From assembly GCF_003034995.1 (NCBI RefSeq), contig NZ_PZKF01000011.1:1-64000 (forward strand): a DNA stretch of 64,000 nt, given 5' to 3'. The DNA comes from Phaeovulum veldkampii DSM 11550. Lineage in GTDB: Bacteria; Pseudomonadota; Alphaproteobacteria; Rhodobacterales; Rhodobacteraceae. The first letter of the stretch is position 1, and each line of letters starts with the position of its first letter. The notes under the pieces were generated by a model. It was not told the origin of the DNA, searched no databases, and saw only the letters and a program-made list of their open reading frames with translations. Both the position numbers and the translations under genes were made by a program. Shown in pieces: positions 1-9,302 of this stretch.

Positions 1-138
1 GCCGATTGTGCCCGCAAGAGCAAATGCAAGTCGGCGTGAATCGGCGCAATGACGCCAGTTTGAATTGCACCTGCGGCAAACCCGTCATAGACAGCACAAA
101 AAGCCGGGCTGGATTCCGGAATAATTGGAGACATCGTG

Positions 139-750
139 ATGGCCAAAGCGCGTTCCGCAACCCTGAACCGCCGCAGTTTCATTGCCACAGCCGCCGCCCT
201 TGGGGCTGCGGGGCTGGCGGTTCCGGCATTGGGGCAGACCGCGCTTGATGCTGGCACGGTTCAGGAAGAAACTGCCAACACCAACATGCGGCGCAACATT
301 TCCAGCTTTCGTGCGCTGGACTGGCAGCCCTATTTCGACAATCTGCGAAATGGCGCCATTCTGGTCGATATCACCTCGCGCGCGCTGCATTTCTGGTCGG
401 AAGATCAGACGGTCTACAAGCTTTATCCCACCTCGATCCCGGTGTCGGAGGATCTTACCCGCCGCGGCCGGACCGAAGTGATCCGCAAGGTCGAAGGCCC
501 TACCTGGTCGCCCACCCCGGCGATGAAGCAGCGCAACCCCGAATGGCCCGATTTCGTGCCCGCCGGGCCCGACAACCCGCTGGGCACCCATGCCCTGTAT
601 CTGAGCTGGCAGTATTACCGCATTCACGGCACGCACGACACGCGCAAGATCGGCCGCAAATCGTCCAACGGCTGCGTCGGGCTGTATAACGAACATATTC
701 AGGAGTTGTTTGCACTGGCCAAGGTTGGCACGCAGGTGCTGCTGATCTGA
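139..750 (+). CDS. L,D-transpeptidase (YkuD family), Tat-exported
   Basis: Predicted periplasmic L,D-transpeptidase that makes 3-3 peptidoglycan cross-links or anchors proteins to the wall. Seen: a twin-arginine signal (NRRSFIA at about residues 10-16) followed by an Ala-rich hydrophobic stretch and an AL-GQ cleavage region; the C-terminal half carries the YkuD active-site signature with SSNGCVGL, catalytic Cys near residue 179. Length of about 203 residues suits the single-domain family. A GTG at 136 lies directly before the ATG at 139; the GGAG at 127-130 fits either, and the ATG is preferred. It stands alone, closed by a hairpin shared with hemH. The substrate (cross-linking or lipoprotein attachment) cannot be told from sequence. 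Confidence 0.88.
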   Translation: MAKARSATLNRRSFIATAAALGAAGLAVPALGQTALDAGTVQEETANTNMRRNISSFRALDWQPYFDNLRNGAILVDITSRALHFWSEDQTVYKLYPTSIPVSEDLTRRGRTEVIRKVEGPTWSPTPAMKQRNPEWPDFVPAGPDNPLGTHALYLSWQYYRIHGTHDTRKIGRKSSNGCVGLYNEHIQELFALAKVGTQVLLI

Positions 751-774
751 CCCGCGCTAACGACCGGATGCGAG

Positions 775-806
775 ACGGGCGGTGGCTACTCCACCGCCCG
801 TTTTCA
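775..806. terminator. Bidirectional rho-independent terminator between YkuD gene and hemH
   Basis: Inverted repeat with an 11-bp GC-rich stem (775-785 with 791-801), a 5-nt loop and a T-rich tail on the plus strand. The two flanking genes converge on it. Confidence 0.8.
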
Positions 807-1871
807 TTTGACCCAGCCCATCAGATTTTCACCGATCACCTCGATCAGCGCGGCGATATGGGCGTCATCATCATTCAGGCAGGGGATGTAGGTAAAACTC
901 TCGCCCCCTGCCTCCTCAAACGCCTCGCGGATTTCGCCGTTGATCTCTTCCAATGTCTCGATGCAATCGGCAGAGAAGGCAGGAGAGATCACAGCGATGT
1001 TCTTTTTGCCCGCCTTTGCCAGTTCGGCCACATGTTCCACCGTATAGGGCTTCAGCCAGACCTCGGTGCCGAACACCGACTGGAAGGTGGTGTCAATCGC
1101 ACCCGGCGCCCAGCCCAGCCGTTCGCGCAACAGCCGCGAGGTTTTCGCGCATTGGCAATGGTAGGGATCGCCCTCCAGCAGATAGCGCTGCGGCATACCG
1201 TGATAGCTGGCCACCAGCACGTCGGGCCGCGTCTCCAACCCGGAATAGACGCGTTCGACCGATTGCGCCAAGGCCTCGATATAGCTGGGACGGTCGAAAT
1301 ATTCGGGCACCACGCGCACGGCGGGCTGACGCTTGATCTCTGTCATTACGCGAAAGAACTGGTCGTTCGCCGTGGCCGAGGTGGCGCCCGCATATTGCGG
1401 GTAAAGCGGAAAGAACAGGATCTTTTCGCAGCCCTGATCAACCATCCGGTTGACCACGTCGCGGGTCGAGGGGTTGCCATAGCGCATGCAGAATTCGACC
1501 ACGACATTATCGCCCCACAGCGCCTGCGCCTTAGCCCTGATCTTGGCTGTCTGCTGGCGCGTGATCGTCATCAACGGGCTTTCGCCCAGATCGTGGTTCC
1601 AGATTTCCTTGTAATTCGCCCCCGAGGTGAAGGGCCGCTTGGACAGGATGATCAGTTGCAGCAGCGGCTGCCATTTCCATGCCGGATAGTCGATCACCCG
1701 CTGATCCGACAGAAACTCGTTCAGATAGCGGCGCATCGACCAGTAGTCATAATTATCCGGCGTGCCGAGATTGGCCAGCAGGATACCGATCTTTGCCCGC
1801 GCGACCGGAGGATGGTCGGCCGGCGCATGGGCGAGGCGGCCAGCACCGGGCTGGATCATGTCCTTGGTCAT
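804..1871 (-). CDS. hemH: Ferrochelatase
   Basis: Inserts Fe2+ into protoporphyrin IX in the last step of protoheme synthesis. Seen: full-length 355-residue protein with GILLANLGTPD at about 28-39, the catalytic His in SYHGMP (H224) and the acidic DCIETLEEI motif (E305) of the ferrochelatase active site. The start is the ATG at 1871. Its stop codon sits in the arm of the convergent terminator. The upstream 50 bp are relatively AT-rich, but I could not recognise an iron-responsive box there. Confidence 0.96.
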   Translation of the reverse strand: MTKDMIQPGAGRLAHAPADHPPVARAKIGILLANLGTPDNYDYWSMRRYLNEFLSDQRVIDYPAWKWQPLLQLIILSKRPFTSGANYKEIWNHDLGESPLMTITRQQTAKIRAKAQALWGDNVVVEFCMRYGNPSTRDVVNRMVDQGCEKILFFPLYPQYAGATSATANDQFFRVMTEIKRQPAVRVVPEYFDRPSYIEALAQSVERVYSGLETRPDVLVASYHGMPQRYLLEGDPYHCQCAKTSRLLRERLGWAPGAIDTTFQSVFGTEVWLKPYTVEHVAELAKAGKKNIAVISPAFSADCIETLEEINGEIREAFEEAGGESFTYIPCLNDDDAHIAALIEVIGENLMGWVK

Positions 1872-1922
1872 CGGATGTCTCTTGTTTGTTTCAGAACTGA
1901 CATAAGCAGAATTATTCCAAGG

Positions 1923-2765
1923 TCAATTGTCAGAGCCCGGCATTGGTGCCGGCGTCAGTGTAGCGCCCGAAAGGGCATCGGCCAGCCGGTAGCGGGCCGT
2001 TCCGGGGCGCAGGGGCTGCTGTTGGCTGTCGTGCGGGGCCCAGCCGGTCAGATAGATCAACTCGAAACTGGCCAGAACCCTGTCCCCTGCCTCAGAAAAT
2101 GCCGCAGCATAGCGCCGGGCGGCGTCAACAAACACCCCGCGACGGGCAGGGGTGCGGCGACGTGCCGCAAGCGCATTGGCTTCGCCCATCGCCCGCAGAT
2201 CGGCCATCAGGTGAAAGGCGTTGCGATAGCTGACCTTGCGCAGGCTGGCATCGGCCACCGGCAGCGCCAGTCCAGCGCGCTGCAACAGCCCGCCCCAGTC
2301 GCGGATTTCACCCATCGGCAGGATGCGTGGCGACAGCCCCCCGGTCAGCGCAGCCTCGGCTTCGGCCAGCGTGGCGCGCAGTTCGGCCAGCGTCTGACCA
2401 CCGAACAGCACCGCGATGAACAGCCCGTCGGGGCGCAGCGCCCGGCGACATTGCACGATCTGCCCGACCGGGTCATTGGCCCAATGCAACGCCATCGCAT
2501 GGATCACCAGATCATGCGCCCCCTCGGCCAGATCAAGCGTCTCATCATCGGCCACAACCCTGGCCTCGGGGAAGGATGCCGCCCACAGATCGGGAAAACC
2601 CGTCACCACGGCAGGCGCCGTAAACCTTCTGTTAACCTCGATCAGCCTTTCCTTGATCTCGGCCGCGGCCTCGTCATGGAAAAACAGCGCCGGGGCGCCG
2701 CGCAGGGCACGGGCGCGGGCGCGGGTCAGGGCCTTGCGGTCGGTCAGAAGGGGGGCTTTGGTCAT
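1923..2765 (-). CDS. SAM-dependent methyltransferase-fold protein, NDUFAF5/BioC-like
   Basis: Class I methyltransferase fold. The sequence ALHWANDPVGQIVQCRRAL followed by PDGLFIAVLFGG and TLAELR is characteristic of the mitochondrial complex I assembly factor NDUFAF5 and its alphaproteobacterial homologues, which are close relatives of BioC. About 280 residues from the ATG at 2765. NDUFAF5 hydroxylates an arginine of a complex I subunit in mitochondria; whether the bacterial protein methylates or hydroxylates is not known from this sequence. The start codon overlaps the divergent comF start (shared CATG at 2763-2766), and no strong Shine-Dalgarno precedes it. The final stop is TGA at 1923-1925. 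Confidence 0.8.
   Translation of the reverse strand: MTKAPLLTDRKALTRARARALRGAPALFFHDEAAAEIKERLIEVNRRFTAPAVVTGFPDLWAASFPEARVVADDETLDLAEGAHDLVIHAMALHWANDPVGQIVQCRRALRPDGLFIAVLFGGQTLAELRATLAEAEAALTGGLSPRILPMGEIRDWGGLLQRAGLALPVADASLRKVSYRNAFHLMADLRAMGEANALAARRRTPARRGVFVDAARRYAAAFSEAGDRVLASFELIYLTGWAPHDSQQQPLRPGTARYRLADALSGATLTPAPMPGSDN
2621..2635. promoter_or_regulatory. CtrA-like site (TTAA-N7-TTTA) upstream of comF
   Basis: TAAA-N7-TTAA on the plus strand, one mismatch from the CtrA consensus TTAA-N7-TTAA, about 129 bp upstream of the comF start. It lies inside the divergent methyltransferase coding sequence, so a chance match is quite possible. Confidence 0.25.
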
Positions 2766-3513
2766 GGGTGCAGACTTTAGAGCCGTTCGAAACGGGATGC
2801 TAGCCGCGTTGCACCTGATATTTCCACCGCGCTGCATCGGCTGCGGCGGCGCTGTCACTGACGATTTCGGGCTGTGCGCGGCTTGCTGGCGCGAGACCGA
2901 CTTCATTTCCGGGCTGGTCTGCGACAAATGCGGGGTGCCGCTGCCGGGGAAAAACGAGGGCCGGGCCGAACTGTGCGACGAATGCCTGACCATCGCCCGC
3001 CCCTGGGACCGGGGCCGGGCGGCAATCCTTTATCGCGATACGGGGCGGCGGCTGGTGCTGGCGCTGAAACATGGCGACCGGCTGGATCTGGTGCCGCCGC
3101 TGGGCGCCTGGCTGGCCCGCGCAGCGGAGCCGATCCTGTTGCCTGACATGCTGGTGGCGCCAGTGCCGCTGCACCGATGGCGGCTGTTGAAGCGGCGCTA
3201 CAATCAGGCTGCGCTTTTGTCGGGCGCGTTGGCGCGGGCGGCTGGGCTTGACCATTGCCCCGACCTGCTGGCGCGCCCCCGCCCCACCCCCAGCCAGGAA
3301 GGCCGCGGGCGCGAGGCGCGCTTTGCCAATATGGCCGATGCAATCCAGGTGGCGCGACGGCGGCAGGGGCAGATCATGGGCCGGCCGGTGCTGATCGTCG
3401 ATGACGTGATGACCTCGGGCGCAACGCTGGCGGCGGCGGCGGACGCCTGCCTTGCTGCGGGCGCGGCCTCGGTTTCGGTCGCCGTGCTGGCGCGCGTTGC
3501 GAAGGAGGGCTGA
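2764..3513 (+). CDS. comF: ComF family phosphoribosyltransferase-like protein
   Basis: Competence protein F family: an N-terminal zinc-ribbon-like double cysteine region (CIGCGG, then CDKCG and CDEC) followed by a PRTase-like domain with the PRPP-type loop VLIVDDVMTSGATL near residues 209-222. ComF is needed for natural transformation, and in Rhodobacterales for uptake of gene transfer agent DNA. The ATG at 2764 has AAGGGGG at 2748-2754 and gives 249 residues; the ATG at 2797 is an alternative that would give 238. The start overlaps the divergent methyltransferase start by 2 bp. Short spacing to the glutaredoxin gene suggests joint transcription through 5086. Confidence 0.87.
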   Translation: MGADFRAVRNGMLAALHLIFPPRCIGCGGAVTDDFGLCAACWRETDFISGLVCDKCGVPLPGKNEGRAELCDECLTIARPWDRGRAAILYRDTGRRLVLALKHGDRLDLVPPLGAWLARAAEPILLPDMLVAPVPLHRWRLLKRRYNQAALLSGALARAAGLDHCPDLLARPRPTPSQEGRGREARFANMADAIQVARRRQGQIMGRPVLIVDDVMTSGATLAAAADACLAAGAASVSVAVLARVAKEG

Positions 3514-3547
3514 ATCCGTATATTGGGCCGATGCGGAAGGGCCCATC

Positions 3548-3805
3548 ATGCAGCACGTTGAAATCTATACTACCCGAACCTGCCCCTATTGCATAGCTGC
3601 CAAGCGGCTGCTGGATGCCAAGGGCGTTGCCTATGACGAAACCGATGTGGGCGCCGACCCGCGCCTGCGTGCGGCGATGACCGCGCGGGCGGGCGGGCGC
3701 TATACCGTGCCGCAGATTTTCATCGGCGGGCAGCATGTAGGCGGCTGCGATGACATCCACCTGCTGGACCATCAGGGCAGGCTTGACATCCTGCTGGCAG
3801 GTTAA
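3548..3805 (+). CDS. grxC: Glutaredoxin 3
   Basis: Small cytoplasmic thiol-disulfide oxidoreductase using glutathione. Seen: CPYC active site at residues 11-14, the TVPQIFI cis-proline segment and the glutathione-binding GGCDD motif near the C-terminus; 85 residues is standard for GrxC. The ATG at 3548 begins MQHVEIYTT, the usual family start. It lies 34 bp after comF and 3 bp before the nitrilase-family gene, as in many Rhodobacteraceae. Confidence 0.95.
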   Translation: MQHVEIYTTRTCPYCIAAKRLLDAKGVAYDETDVGADPRLRAAMTARAGGRYTVPQIFIGGQHVGGCDDIHLLDHQGRLDILLAG

Positions 3806-3808
3806 GCG

Positions 3809-4639
3809 ATGCGCGCAGGGCTGGTGCAGCTTTCGGTGACCGACGATCCGGCGGCGAACCTGCCGGTGACGCTGGGCCTGGTCCGTCAGGCGGCCAGCGC
3901 CGGGGCAGGTTTTGTGCTGACGCCCGAATGCACCAATCTGCTGTCGTCCGATCGCGCCTGGCAGGCCGAGGCGCTGCGGCATGAGGCCGAGGACGAGACC
4001 CTAGCCGCCCTGCGGGCCGAGGCCGACCGGCTGGGCATCTGGCTGCTGATCGGGTCGCTGGGGTTGAAGACGGATGACCCCGACGGCCGCTTTGCCAACC
4101 GCAGTTTCCTGATCGCGCCCGATGGGGCGATTGCGGCGCGCTATGACAAGATCCACATGTTCGATGTGGATGTGTCGGCAACCGAACGCTACCGCGAATC
4201 AGAGGGGTATCGCCCCGGCACCCGTGCGGTGATGGCCGATGCGGGCTTTGCCCGGCTGGGGATGGCGGTCTGCTATGACCTGCGCTTTGCCTATCTGTTC
4301 CGGGCGCTGGCCAAGGCCGGTGCCGAGGTGCTGACGGTTCCAGCCGCCTTCAACGATACCACCGGCGCCGCGCATTGGGAGCCGCTCTTGCGCGCCCGTG
4401 CAATTGAAACCGGCTGCTATGTTCTGGCCCCCGCGCAATGCGGCGAACATGCCGCCCATGGCGGCAAGCCGCGCCGCACCCATGGCCACAGCCTGGCCGT
4501 AGGGCCCTGGGGCGAGGTGCTGGCCGATGGCGGCGCCGAGCCGGGCATCAGCCTTGTCGATCTGCACCTGCCTGAGGTTGCCCGCGCCCGTGCCCGCGTG
4601 CCCGCGCTGCACCACGACCGCGCCTTTGAGGGGCCGTAG
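3809..4639 (+). CDS. Carbon-nitrogen hydrolase (nitrilase superfamily, Nit2/omega-amidase-like)
   Basis: Predicted amidase of the nitrilase superfamily. The catalytic triad is visible: Glu in TPECTN (about residue 39), Lys in YDKIHMFDVD (about 113) and Cys in MAVCYDLRF (about 155). About 276 residues and the IHMFD signature match the Nit1/Nit2 branch, whose known substrates are deaminated glutathione or omega-amides such as alpha-ketoglutaramate. Its position 3 bp downstream of glutaredoxin supports a deaminated-glutathione amidase role, but that is inference from context. The downstream MarR gene follows after 3 bp. Confidence 0.88.
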   Translation: MRAGLVQLSVTDDPAANLPVTLGLVRQAASAGAGFVLTPECTNLLSSDRAWQAEALRHEAEDETLAALRAEADRLGIWLLIGSLGLKTDDPDGRFANRSFLIAPDGAIAARYDKIHMFDVDVSATERYRESEGYRPGTRAVMADAGFARLGMAVCYDLRFAYLFRALAKAGAEVLTVPAAFNDTTGAAHWEPLLRARAIETGCYVLAPAQCGEHAAHGGKPRRTHGHSLAVGPWGEVLADGGAEPGISLVDLHLPEVARARARVPALHHDRAFEGP

Positions 4640-4642
4640 CCG

Positions 4643-5086
4643 ATGGCAGACCTAACCGACACGCTGGCCGCGGCGCTGTTTTCCGAGGTGTTCATGGCCG
4701 ATCAACTGGCGCGCAACCTGATTTCGCGCGCGCTGCCCAAGGGCATGGAGATTTCGCATTTTTCGGTGCTGAACCATCTCGCCCATGCGAATGAGGAACG
4801 CACCCCCGCGCAGCTTGCCGCCACCTTTCACGTTACCCGCGGCGCGATGACCAACACGCTCTCAAGGCTGGAATGGGCCGGGCATGTGCACATTCGCCCC
4901 GATTGGGACGATGCGCGGCGCAAGTTCGTTTCCATCAGCCCGGCGGGCCGGGCCGCGCGCGATGCCGCGCTGGCGGCCTTCATGCCGGTGATTGCCGATG
5001 TGGTGCGCGGCATCGGCCCCGACAAGGTTCGCGCCGCCCTGCCGGTGCTGCGCGAATTGCGCGCACGGCTGGGCGACGAGATCTGA
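4643..5086 (+). CDS. MarR family transcriptional regulator
   Basis: 147-residue winged-helix regulator: TPAQLAATFHVTRGAMTNT is the recognition helix region, followed by the wing DDARRKFVSISPAGR typical of MarR. The first 35 residues form the N-terminal dimerisation helix. It is the last gene of the comF-grxC-nitrilase run. The ligand and targets are unknown; I see no convincing palindrome next to it. Confidence 0.9.
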   Translation: MADLTDTLAAALFSEVFMADQLARNLISRALPKGMEISHFSVLNHLAHANEERTPAQLAATFHVTRGAMTNTLSRLEWAGHVHIRPDWDDARRKFVSISPAGRAARDAALAAFMPVIADVVRGIGPDKVRAALPVLRELRARLGDEI

Positions 5087-5090
5087 CCCC

Positions 5091-5136
5091 GACTGCGGGA
5101 GCCTCCGGCGGGGATATTTGGGCCAAGATGAAGGGG
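5091..5136. repeat. Rhodobacterales-type intergenic motif between convergent genes
   Basis: The stretch running from GCGGGAGCCTCCGGCGGGG through ATATTTGGGCCAAGATGAA fills the gap between the convergent MarR and ubiG genes. I remember near-identical sequences scattered between genes in many Rhodobacteraceae genomes, usually after stop codons. Only one copy is in this window. The GGAG/CTCC arms can form a hairpin, so it may act as a terminator. Family assignment is from memory, not from a search. Confidence 0.5.
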
Positions 5137-5886
5137 TCAGCGTTTTACGCTGGCGGTGACGTAGTTGACCGACAGGTCGCGGTCCGACAGGCTCCAGCTC
5201 CAGCTGACGGGGTTGAAGACCATGCCCTTGCGGTCCACCGGATCAAGGCCGGCAGTTCGGATCAGACCATAAAGCTCATCGGGGGTGATGAACTTTTGCC
5301 ATTCATGCGTGCCCTTGGGCAGCCAGCGCATGACATATTCGGCGCCCACGATCGCCATCATGAAGCTTTTGGGGTTGCGGTTCAGCGTCGAGCAGATCAT
5401 CAGCCCACCCGGCTTCAGCAACCGGCGGCAGGTGGTGATGAATCCCTGCGGGTCAGCGACATGCTCCACCACCTCCATGTTCAGCACCACGTCGAATTCC
5501 TCGCCCGCCTCTGCCAGCGCCTCGGCGGTGGTATGACGGTAGTCGATCGCAAGCCCCTGCTGTTCGGCGTGGATCTGCGCCACGGGAATGTTGCGGCCCG
5601 CCGCATCGGCGCCGACCACGGTGGCCCCTAGCCGTGCCATCGGCTCTGACAGCAGCCCGCCGCCGCAGCCGATATCCAGCAGCCGCAGCCCCGCGAACGG
5701 CTGCGGCTGGGTCAGGTCGCGGCCAAACTCGGCGGCGATCTGACCGGTGATATAGTCAAGCCGACAAGGGTTGAGCATGTGTAGCGGCTTGAACTTGCCG
5801 TTGGGGTTCCACCATTCGGCCGCCATCGCCTCGAATTTCGCCACTTCGGCGGGATCGACGGTGTTCATCGGTTGATCGCCCGGCAT
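5137..5886 (-). CDS. ubiG: Ubiquinone biosynthesis O-methyltransferase
   Basis: Carries out the two O-methylations of ubiquinone synthesis. Seen: [20 protein letters not shown]-terminal signature, the SAM-binding [16 protein letters not shown], and [14 protein letters not shown] typical of UbiG. The start at 5886 is preceded by AGGGGG at good spacing and gives 249 residues; an in-frame ATG at 5868 is the alternative. Divergent from pip. Confidence 0.96.
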   Translation of the reverse strand: MPGDQPMNTVDPAEVAKFEAMAAEWWNPNGKFKPLHMLNPCRLDYITGQIAAEFGRDLTQPQPFAGLRLLDIGCGGGLLSEPMARLGATVVGADAAGRNIPVAQIHAEQQGLAIDYRHTTAEALAEAGEEFDVVLNMEVVEHVADPQGFITTCRRLLKPGGLMICSTLNRNPKSFMMAIVGAEYVMRWLPKGTHEWQKFITPDELYGLIRTAGLDPVDRKGMVFNPVSWSWSLSDRDLSVNYVTASVKR

Positions 5887-5958
5887 AGTGCCCCCTTTGC
5901 TGCAAATCCTGGCCCGACACGGTGGCGGGCACTCTGTTTTGGGGTATATAGTGCGATC

Positions 5959-6930
5959 ATGGACAGAACCGCAGGCCAAAAGCGCGCAGCACACGCCTTT
6001 CTGTATCCGCCGCTCGAACCCTTCGATCAGCGGATGCTGGAGGTTGGTCAGGGCCATCGGCTGTATGTGGAGCAAAGCGGTCATCCGCAGGGCGCGCCGG
6101 TCGTGGTGCTGCATGGCGGGCCGGGGGGCGGGTCGAACCCGGCGATGCGGCGCTATTTCGACCCGGCGCATTACCGCATCATCCTGTTTGACCAGCGCGG
6201 TTGCGGCCGGTCGCGCCCGCATGCCAGCGTGGAGGCGAACACAACCCCGCATCTGATCGCCGATATCGAGGCGATCCGCGAAACGCTGGGGGTCCGCAAC
6301 TGGTTCGTGTTTGGCGGCAGTTGGGGGGCGACGCTGGCGCTGCTGTATGCGCAGGCCCATCCGGGCCGGGTGCGGCACCTGATTCTGCGCGGCGTCTTTC
6401 TGGCCATGCGCGAGGAGTTGAAGTGGTTTTACGGCGGCGGGGCGGGGCTGTTCTTTCCCGACCTCTGGGCCGATTTCTGCCGCCCGATCCCCGAGGCCGA
6501 GCGGGGCGACCTGATCGGCGCCTATCACCGCCGCCTGTTTTCCGGCGACTGGGCAACCGAGGCGCGCCATGGCCGGATCTGGGCGCAGTGGGAAAACGCG
6601 CTGGCCAGCGTGGACCATGATGGCCCGCTGGGTGAGGCACCGCCTGATTACGCGCGCGCCTTTGCCCGGCTGGAGAACCACTATTTCAAGCACGACTCGT
6701 TTCTGGACTGCGACGGTCAGATCTTGCGCGACCGGCACCGGATCGAGGATATCCCTGCCAGTATCGTGCAGGGCCGGATGGACATGATCTGCCCGCCGAT
6801 CTCGGCATGGCGGCTGGCCGATGGCTGGACCATGGCCGACCTGCGGATGGTGCCTGCGGCGGGCCACGCCCTGTCGGAACCCGGCATCACCGCCGAACTG
6901 GTGCGGGTGATGAACCGGCTGCGCGAGTAA
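5959..6930 (+). CDS. pip: Prolyl aminopeptidase (alpha/beta hydrolase, S33)
   Basis: Removes N-terminal proline from peptides. Seen: HGGPGGG oxyanion motif, [11 protein letters not shown], nucleophile Ser in GGSWGATL, catalytic Asp region DMICPP and His in AGHALSEPG. This combination is specific for proline iminopeptidase. About 323 residues from the ATG at 5959, 72 bp from the divergent ubiG start. Confidence 0.93.
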   Translation: MDRTAGQKRAAHAFLYPPLEPFDQRMLEVGQGHRLYVEQSGHPQGAPVVVLHGGPGGGSNPAMRRYFDPAHYRIILFDQRGCGRSRPHASVEANTTPHLIADIEAIRETLGVRNWFVFGGSWGATLALLYAQAHPGRVRHLILRGVFLAMREELKWFYGGGAGLFFPDLWADFCRPIPEAERGDLIGAYHRRLFSGDWATEARHGRIWAQWENALASVDHDGPLGEAPPDYARAFARLENHYFKHDSFLDCDGQILRDRHRIEDIPASIVQGRMDMICPPISAWRLADGWTMADLRMVPAAGHALSEPGITAELVRVMNRLRE

Positions 6931-6956
6931 CACGCCAGGCCTGGCCCACGCGGCGC

Positions 6957-6985
6957 TTGCATGATTGCGGCGGTTCGCCTATAGA
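6957..6985 (+). promoter_or_regulatory. Sigma-70 type promoter of the rimP-infB operon
   Basis: TTGCAT (6957-6962), 17-nt spacer, TATAGA (6980-6985). Good matches to both hexamers at ideal spacing, placing the transcription start near 6992, about 90 nt upstream of rimP. Confidence 0.7.
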
Positions 6986-6991
6986 GCGGTC

Positions 6992-7069
6992 AACAGCGGC
7001 GCTCCGGGGTCCAAACCCGCAGCCCACCGGGAGAGATCGACGGGCCGCTTGCGCCCGTTTTTTGTTTTT
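6992..7069 (+). ncRNA. Structured rimP leader with terminator-like hairpin (candidate attenuator or small RNA)
   Basis: Between the promoter and rimP lies a short leader with nested pairing: GGGT/ACCC (7007-7010 with 7015-7018) inside a longer arm CTCCG/CGGGAG (7002-7007 with 7028-7033), followed by ACGGGC/GCCCGT (7040-7045 with 7053-7058) and a run of T to 7069. The last element looks like an intrinsic terminator about 14 nt before the rimP ATG. Either this is an attenuator for the operon, or it ends a small RNA of about 78 nt. Structure drawn by eye. Confidence 0.5.
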
Positions 7070-7082
7070 GAGGCATCACCAG

Positions 7083-7664
7083 ATGACCGACCTGATCGCA
7101 AAGACCGCCATCGACCGGCGCCTGGCCGACATCGTGACCCCCGCGATCGAGGGGCTGGGGTATGAGCTGATCCGCCTGCGCCTGATGGGCGGGCTGACCA
7201 AGACGTTGCAGATCATGGCTGACCGCCCTGAAGGCGGGATCAACGTGGAAGACTGCGCGAAAATCTCGACCGCGATTTCCGCCGCGCTTGACGTGGAAGA
7301 CCCGCTGGAAGATGCCTACAACCTTGAGGTGTCCAGCCCCGGCATCGACCGGCCGCTGACCCGGCTGAAGGATTTCGACCTGTGGGAGGGCTATGAGGCC
7401 CGGCTTGAGACGACCGAGACGATCGACGGGCGCCGCCGCTTCAAGGGGATGCTGGCCGGCACCGAGGGCGACGAGGTGCTGATCAACATCGAGGAAGGCA
7501 CCGTCGGGCTGAAGTTCGACTGGCTTTCGGATGCGAAGCTGATCCTGACCGAAGATTTGATCGCCGAGATGTTGCGGCAGAAAAAGGCCGCCGGCATCGT
7601 TGACGAAGACATGTTCGACGAGATCGAAACCGATACTGATACTGACCCGTCCGAGGAGGCGTGA
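7083..7664 (+). CDS. rimP: Ribosome maturation factor RimP
   Basis: 30S subunit assembly factor. Seen: the N-terminal domain with a GYELIRLRL strand and the signature [19 protein letters not shown], then [10 protein letters not shown], and a C-terminal Sm-like domain. About 193 residues with a short acidic tail. The ATG at 7083 (MTDLIAK) follows the T-run hairpin. First gene of the rimP-nusA-ylxR-infB operon, 3 bp from nusA. Confidence 0.96.
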   Translation: MTDLIAKTAIDRRLADIVTPAIEGLGYELIRLRLMGGLTKTLQIMADRPEGGINVEDCAKISTAISAALDVEDPLEDAYNLEVSSPGIDRPLTRLKDFDLWEGYEARLETTETIDGRRRFKGMLAGTEGDEVLINIEEGTVGLKFDWLSDAKLILTEDLIAEMLRQKKAAGIVDEDMFDEIETDTDTDPSEEA

Positions 7665-7667
7665 GAC

Positions 7668-9284
7668 ATGGCAATCACCTCTGCCAACCAGCTTGAACTG
7701 CTGCAGACGGCCGAAGCCGTTGCCCGCGAGAAGATGATCGATCCCGACCTGGTGATTCAGGCGATGGAAGACAGCCTCGCCCGCGCCGCCAAATCGCGTT
7801 ACGGCGCCGAGATGGACATTCGCGTTGCGATCGACCGCAAGACGGGCCGGGCCAGATTTACCCGTGTGCGCACCGTGGTCGAGGATGACGGCGTCGAAAA
7901 TTATCAGGCGCAGGTGACCGTGGCCCAGGCCAAGCCCTATCTGGCCGACCCCAAGGTGGGCGATGAGATCATCGACGAGGTGCCCCCGGTCGATCTGGGC
8001 CGGATCGCCGCGCAAAGCGCCAAGCAGGTGATCCTGCAAAAGGTGCGCGAGGCCGAGCGTGACCGTCAGTATGAAGAATTCAAGGACCGCAAGGGCAGCA
8101 TCATCAACGGTGTGGTCAAGCGAGAGGAATACGGCAACATCATCGTCGATATCGGCCGGGGCGAGGCGATCCTGCGCCGCAACGAAAAGATCGGCCGCGA
8201 AAGCTATCGTCCGAACGACCGTATCCGCGCCTATATCAAGGATGTGCGCCGCGAGGCCCGTGGCCCGCAGGTATTCCTGAGCCGGACCGACCCGCAATTC
8301 ATGGCGGAACTGTTCAAGATGGAAGTGCCCGAGATCTACGACGGCATCATCGAGATCAAGGCCGTCGCCCGCGACCCTGGCTCGCGCGCCAAGATCGCGG
8401 TCATCAGCTATGACAATTCGATCGACCCGGTCGGCGCCTGCGTGGGTATGCGCGGCAGTCGTGTGCAGGCCGTGGTGGGCGAATTGCAGGGCGAAAAGAT
8501 CGACATCATCCCGTGGAACGAGGATCAGGCGACCTTCCTTGTGAACGCGCTGCAACCGGCCGAAGTGTCGAAGGTGGTGATCGACGAGGAAGCCAACCGC
8601 ATCGAGGTTGTGGTTCCCGACGAGCAACTGTCGCTGGCCATCGGTCGGCGCGGGCAGAACGTGCGTCTGGCCAGTCAGTTGACCGGCCTGGACATCGACA
8701 TTCTGACCGAGGCCGAGGAATCGAGCCGCCGTCAGGCTGAATTCGCCGAGCGCACCAAGCTGTTCGTCGATGCGCTGGATCTGGACGAATTCTTTGCCCA
8801 GCTTCTGGTGGCCGAAGGCTTTACCAGTCTTGAAGAGGTGGCCTACGTCGATCTGGACGAGCTGCTGTCGATCGAGGGCGTGGACGAGGGCACCGCATCC
8901 GAGCTTCAGGCCCGTGCCCGCGACCAGATCGAGGAACAGAACCGCAAGGCGCTGGAGGCTGCCAAGGCCCTGGGCGTCGAGGACAGCCTGTTTGCCTTTG
9001 AGGGGCTGACCCCGCAGATGATCGAGGCGCTGGCGAATGACGGTGTCAAGACGCTGGAAGACTTCGCCACCTGCGCCGACTGGGAACTGGCCGGCGGCTG
9101 GACCACGGTCAACGGCCAGCGCGTAAAGGACGAAGGCATCCTTGAGAAATTCGACATGAGCCTTGAAGAAGCGCAGCAACTGGTGATGACCGCGCGGATT
9201 CAACTGGGTTGGGTCGATCCGTCGGAACTGCCCGGCGCCGTGGTCGAGGACGAAGACGACACAGACGAGGAGGCCGAGGGCTAA
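7668..9284 (+). CDS. nusA: Transcription termination/antitermination factor NusA
   Basis: RNA polymerase-associated elongation factor. Domains in order: N-terminal RNAP-binding domain (about 1-125), S1 (about 130-200), KH1 and KH2 (about 230-345, with [19 protein letters not shown] and [17 protein letters not shown]), then C-terminal helix-hairpin-helix acidic repeats and an acidic end. About 538 residues, typical for alphaproteobacteria. Confidence 0.97.
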   Translation: MAITSANQLELLQTAEAVAREKMIDPDLVIQAMEDSLARAAKSRYGAEMDIRVAIDRKTGRARFTRVRTVVEDDGVENYQAQVTVAQAKPYLADPKVGDEIIDEVPPVDLGRIAAQSAKQVILQKVREAERDRQYEEFKDRKGSIINGVVKREEYGNIIVDIGRGEAILRRNEKIGRESYRPNDRIRAYIKDVRREARGPQVFLSRTDPQFMAELFKMEVPEIYDGIIEIKAVARDPGSRAKIAVISYDNSIDPVGACVGMRGSRVQAVVGELQGEKIDIIPWNEDQATFLVNALQPAEVSKVVIDEEANRIEVVVPDEQLSLAIGRRGQNVRLASQLTGLDIDILTEAEESSRRQAEFAERTKLFVDALDLDEFFAQLLVAEGFTSLEEVAYVDLDELLSIEGVDEGTASELQARARDQIEEQNRKALEAAKALGVEDSLFAFEGLTPQMIEALANDGVKTLEDFATCADWELAGGWTTVNGQRVKDEGILEKFDMSLEEAQQLVMTARIQLGWVDPSELPGAVVEDEDDTDEEAEG

Positions 9285-9302
9285 GCCCCGGAGCGCGACA
9301 CT

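Noticed and set aside
1-45. 7-bp inverted repeat GCCGATT/AATCGGC at the left edge
   Set aside because: Arms are short and 31 nt apart, no T-run; no support for a terminator or operator.
1872-1922. Iron-responsive box (Irr/RirA/iron-Rhodo-box) upstream of hemH
   Set aside because: The AT-rich sequence has TGA and TCA elements but not at the spacing of known boxes; not strong enough to call.
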